Origin: Mycolicibacterium sp. MU0050
GTDB taxonomy: Bacteria; Actinomycetota; Actinomycetes; Mycobacteriales; Mycobacteriaceae
Direction of reading: 5' to 3'
Assembly: GCF_963378085.1 (NCBI RefSeq)
Contig: NZ_OY726395.1
Coordinates: 1,488,001 to 1,552,000, forward strand
Length of the DNA stretch: 64,000 bases
This document shows positions 61,816 through 64,000 of the stretch, in pieces. How positions within the stretch are numbered: position 1 is the first letter of the stretch; the number at the start of each line of letters is the position of its first letter. Under the pieces are notes generated by a model, which was not told the DNA's origin, did not search any database, and worked only from the letters and a program-made list of their open reading frames with translations. Both the position numbers and the translations under genes were made by a program.

Positions 61816-63125
61816 GGCGTCGGGGCCGGCGGCACCAACGGGATCTCGCTGACCCGGTCGCCGTACTTGACCTTGGCGGCGGCGATCCGGACATCGAGGA
61901 ATTCGCTGGGCCACTCGGCGTCCTCGGCCTCGTAGTCCTTGAGCAGCATCCGGGCCAGGTTCACCTTGTGCGCCTCGGTGGGGCCGTCGGCCAGCCCGAG
62001 CGCGACGCCGCCGAGCAGGACATTGGTCAGCGGCAGTTGTTGGGTGAGGCCCATGGCGCCGTGCACCTGGATGGCGCGCAGCCCGATGGACTTCAACACC
62101 TGCGAGGCCAGGATCTTGCACACCCCGATCTCGGCGCGCGCGGCGTGCTCGCCGGCGGTGTCGATCAGCCAGGCGGTGTGCAGGACGGTGAGCCGGAACT
62201 GCAGCAACTCGGCGTAGGAGTCCGCGATGAACGCCTGCACCAGCTGCTTGTCGGCCAGCGAACTACCCTGGGTGAAACGGCTTTTCGCCCGGTGCGCCAT
62301 CATGTCCAGCGCACGCTGGGCCACCCCGATGGACCGCATGGCGTGATGGATGCGCCCGCCGGCCAGCCGCGCCTGCAGGATCTGGAATCCGTGCCCCGGC
62401 TCGCCGAGCATCGCCGAGGCGGGCAGCCGCACGTTGTCGTAGTGGATCAACGAATGCCCGGCCTCGTGCGGCAGGGACCCCACCAGGTGGTGGGTGGCCT
62501 CGATGTTGACCCCCGGGGTGCCGGCCGGGATCAGGAACGTCGAGGCGCCCCGGTGCACGGGCACGTCCGGGTCGGTGACGGCGACGACGATGAAGAACGA
62601 CGCCACCGAGGCATTCGAGGAGAAGTACTTGCGGCCGTTGAGCACCCAGTCCTCGCCGTCGCGCACGGCGCGGGTGGTGAAGACCCGCGGATCCGAGCCG
62701 CCCTGGGGCTCGGTCATCGAGAAGCAGGAGAAGATCTCCCCCGAGAGCAGCCCGGCCAGGTAGCGCTCCTTCTGCTCGGGCGTGCCGAACCGGGCCAGGA
62801 TCTCGGCATTACCGGTGTCGGGGGCCTGCGTGCCGAACACGATGGGGGCCCAGCCGCTGCGCCCGAGGATCTCGTTGATCAACGTCAGCTTGACCGCGCC
62901 GAACCCCTGACCGCCCAGCTCGGGACCCAGGTGCGGCGCCCACAGCCCGCGGTCCCGGACCTGCTGCTTGAGCGGGTCGACGATGCGGCGCCGGTCCTCG
63001 TCGAGGGGGAGGAACTCGCAGCCCGGGAAGAGCACCTCCAGCGGTTCCACCTCCTCGCGCACGAAGTCGCGGATCCAGGCGAGCTTCTCCTCGAACTCGG
63101 GTTCCGTCGAGAAATCCCATGCCAT
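61812..63125 (-). CDS. Acyl-CoA dehydrogenase, ACAD10/11-like
   Basis: A 437-residue acyl-CoA dehydrogenase. FSMTEPQGGSDPRVFTTRA, DGEDWVLNGRKYFSSN and VHGAMGLTQQLPL are family motifs; the C-terminal LADGPTEAHKV replaces the usual EGTSE, as in the ACAD10/11 group. That group is linked in other genomes to phosphotransferase-like kinases that activate 4-hydroxyacyl-CoAs. The upstream gene is only partly in the window, so such a partner cannot be confirmed. Confidence 0.9.
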   Translation of the reverse strand: MAWDFSTEPEFEEKLAWIRDFVREEVEPLEVLFPGCEFLPLDEDRRRIVDPLKQQVRDRGLWAPHLGPELGGQGFGAVKLTLINEILGRSGWAPIVFGTQAPDTGNAEILARFGTPEQKERYLAGLLSGEIFSCFSMTEPQGGSDPRVFTTRAVRDGEDWVLNGRKYFSSNASVASFFIVVAVTDPDVPVHRGASTFLIPAGTPGVNIEATHHLVGSLPHEAGHSLIHYDNVRLPASAMLGEPGHGFQILQARLAGGRIHHAMRSIGVAQRALDMMAHRAKSRFTQGSSLADKQLVQAFIADSYAELLQFRLTVLHTAWLIDTAGEHAARAEIGVCKILASQVLKSIGLRAIQVHGAMGLTQQLPLTNVLLGGVALGLADGPTEAHKVNLARMLLKDYEAEDAEWPSEFLDVRIAAAKVKYGDRVSEIPLVPPAPTP

Positions 63126-63175
63126 GGTGGTCTCCTAAGTTGCTCGGGCAGATGCGGGTTGGGACCCGCCGGTGA

Positions 63176-63937
63176 TCACGGGATGCCGCCGTCGGCCCGC
63201 ACGATGGAACCGGTGGTGAAACTCGAGGCGTCCGACATCAAAAACAGCGCGGCGCCGACGATTTCGGCCGGGTTGCCGGCGCGCTGCAGCGCGAAGTGGC
63301 CGAACGGGTTGTCGACGCCGTCGAAGTCCCAGGCCTTGCTGATGTCGGTGAGGAAGGGCCCGGGCATCAGGGTGTTCACCCGGACGGTGGGGCCGTACGC
63401 CTGGGCCAGCCCCTCGGTCATGGCGTTCAGGCCCGCCTTGGAGGCGGCGTAAGGGATGAAGCTCGGGTGCGGCCGCAGCGAGCCGTGGGTGCTGACGTTG
63501 ATGATCACGCCGCCGCCGGCGGCCACCATCTTCTCGCCGACCAGGGCCGAGAGCCGAAACGGCCCCTTCAGGTTGAGATTGACCACGGCGTCGAACAGCT
63601 GCTCGGTGACATCGGTCTGCTTCTCGTACACCGGTGACATGCCGGCGTTGTTCACCAGCACGTCGACCTTGCCGAACCGCTCGTAGGCGGCATCGACCAA
63701 GCCGTCCAGCTGATCCCAACGGCCGACGTGCACGGCGTAGGGCAACGCGGCGCGGCCGGTTTCGGCCTCGATCTCGGCGGCGGTGGCCTGGCAGGCGTCC
63801 AGCTTCCGGCTGGCGATCACCACGTCGGCACCGCAGCGCGCCGCGGCGAAGGCCATCTCGCGGCCCAACCCGCGGCTGCCGCCGGTGATCAAGACCACCC
63901 GGTCGGTGAGGTCGAAAAGTTGTTGTGGAGAGGTCAT
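63176..63937 (-). CDS. Short-chain dehydrogenase/reductase
   Basis: A 253-residue classical SDR starting at ATG 63937. VVLITGGSRGLGREMAFAAA binds NAD(P), NNAGMSP is the structural motif, and NVSTHGSLRPHPSFIPYAASKAG holds the catalytic Ser and Tyr-x3-Lys; the C terminus ADGGIP is standard. It begins one base after the stop of the partial gene at the edge and precedes the acyl-CoA dehydrogenase by 50 bases. Confidence 0.92.
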   Translation of the reverse strand: MTSPQQLFDLTDRVVLITGGSRGLGREMAFAAARCGADVVIASRKLDACQATAAEIEAETGRAALPYAVHVGRWDQLDGLVDAAYERFGKVDVLVNNAGMSPVYEKQTDVTEQLFDAVVNLNLKGPFRLSALVGEKMVAAGGGVIINVSTHGSLRPHPSFIPYAASKAGLNAMTEGLAQAYGPTVRVNTLMPGPFLTDISKAWDFDGVDNPFGHFALQRAGNPAEIVGAALFLMSDASSFTTGSIVRADGGIP

Positions 63938-63938
63938 G

Positions 63939-64000
63939 TCAGGCTCCTGCGGTGCGGGTGAGCTCGGCCGCGGTGGTCATCAGCTGCGGGACCATCGCCC
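63939..64000 (-). CDS. 3' end of a gene cut by the window edge
   Basis: The last 19 residues (AMVPQLMTTAAELTRTAGA) and stop TGA of a minus-strand gene are visible, one base before the SDR start. Spacing and codon use suggest a real co-transcribed gene. Too little is present to name a family. Confidence 0.5.
   Translation of the reverse strand, partial: AMVPQLMTTAAELTRTAGA

Overview
The window is high-GC DNA with tightly packed genes, many GTG starts and 1 to 4 base start/stop overlaps. A complete yrbE/mce lipid-transport operon with a lipoprotein MceE, a mycofactocin-type short-chain dehydrogenase, three cytochrome P450s paired with tiny ferredoxins whose cluster motif varies (C-x2-X-x2-C), and many acyl-CoA dehydrogenases point to a fast-growing, catabolically rich Mycobacteriaceae (Mycolicibacterium-like). 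No rRNA, tRNA or CRISPR was seen.

Layout. 1-6540 (+): amidohydrolase, acyl-CoA dehydrogenase, CoA-transferase, thiolase, acyl-CoA dehydrogenase. 6796-7919 (+): TetR regulator and an unknown protein, followed by an intact IS630-type element (7919-9064) inserted exactly in the stop codon of that unknown gene. 9246-16587 (-): NuoF-like flavoprotein, ferredoxin, DUF35-thiolase fusion, hydrolase and two 3-hydroxyisobutyrate-dehydrogenase-like proteins, all overlapping, then a P450/ferredoxin pair. 17147-20818 (-): two amidohydrolases, a Rieske ferredoxin, a hydrolase. 21031-27817: acyl-CoA dehydrogenase (+), P450/ferredoxin/mycofactocin SDR (-), aldehyde dehydrogenase and CoA-transferase (+). 28292-37899 (+): yrbEA, yrbEB, mceA-F. 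38186-40916: Mce-associated membrane protein and four small exported proteins. 41074-43633 (+): acyl-CoA synthetase and NAD-dependent epimerase/dehydratase. 43721-57029: IclR regulator and FAD dehydrogenase (-) opposite a ten-gene (+) cluster with close MhpA and MhpB homologues, two C-C-hydrolase-type proteins, a KstD-like flavoprotein, a luciferase-like monooxygenase, SDRs, a cyclase-family enzyme and an FMN reductase. 57011-64000: hydrolase, TetR/ferredoxin/P450, and a (-) operon with SDR, acyl-CoA dehydrogenase, TetR and quinone oxidoreductase.

How it fits together. The gene content suggests uptake of a hydrophobic substrate (Mce), hydroxylation (P450s), activation (CoA ligase and CoA-transferases), beta-oxidation-like shortening and ring opening (MhpA/MhpB/hydrolases). 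The strongest unexplained signal is a recurrent intergenic operator, ATTCTC-N7-GAGAAT, in front of the amidohydrolases, SDR/aldehyde dehydrogenase, small exported proteins and CoA ligase. It is sometimes tandem with a strict 22-bp period. It ties genes on both sides of the mce operon into one candidate regulon whose regulator is not evident in the window. Separate palindromes sit before both divergently or singly placed TetR genes and the IclR gene, and two families of dispersed hairpin repeats lie at gene ends.
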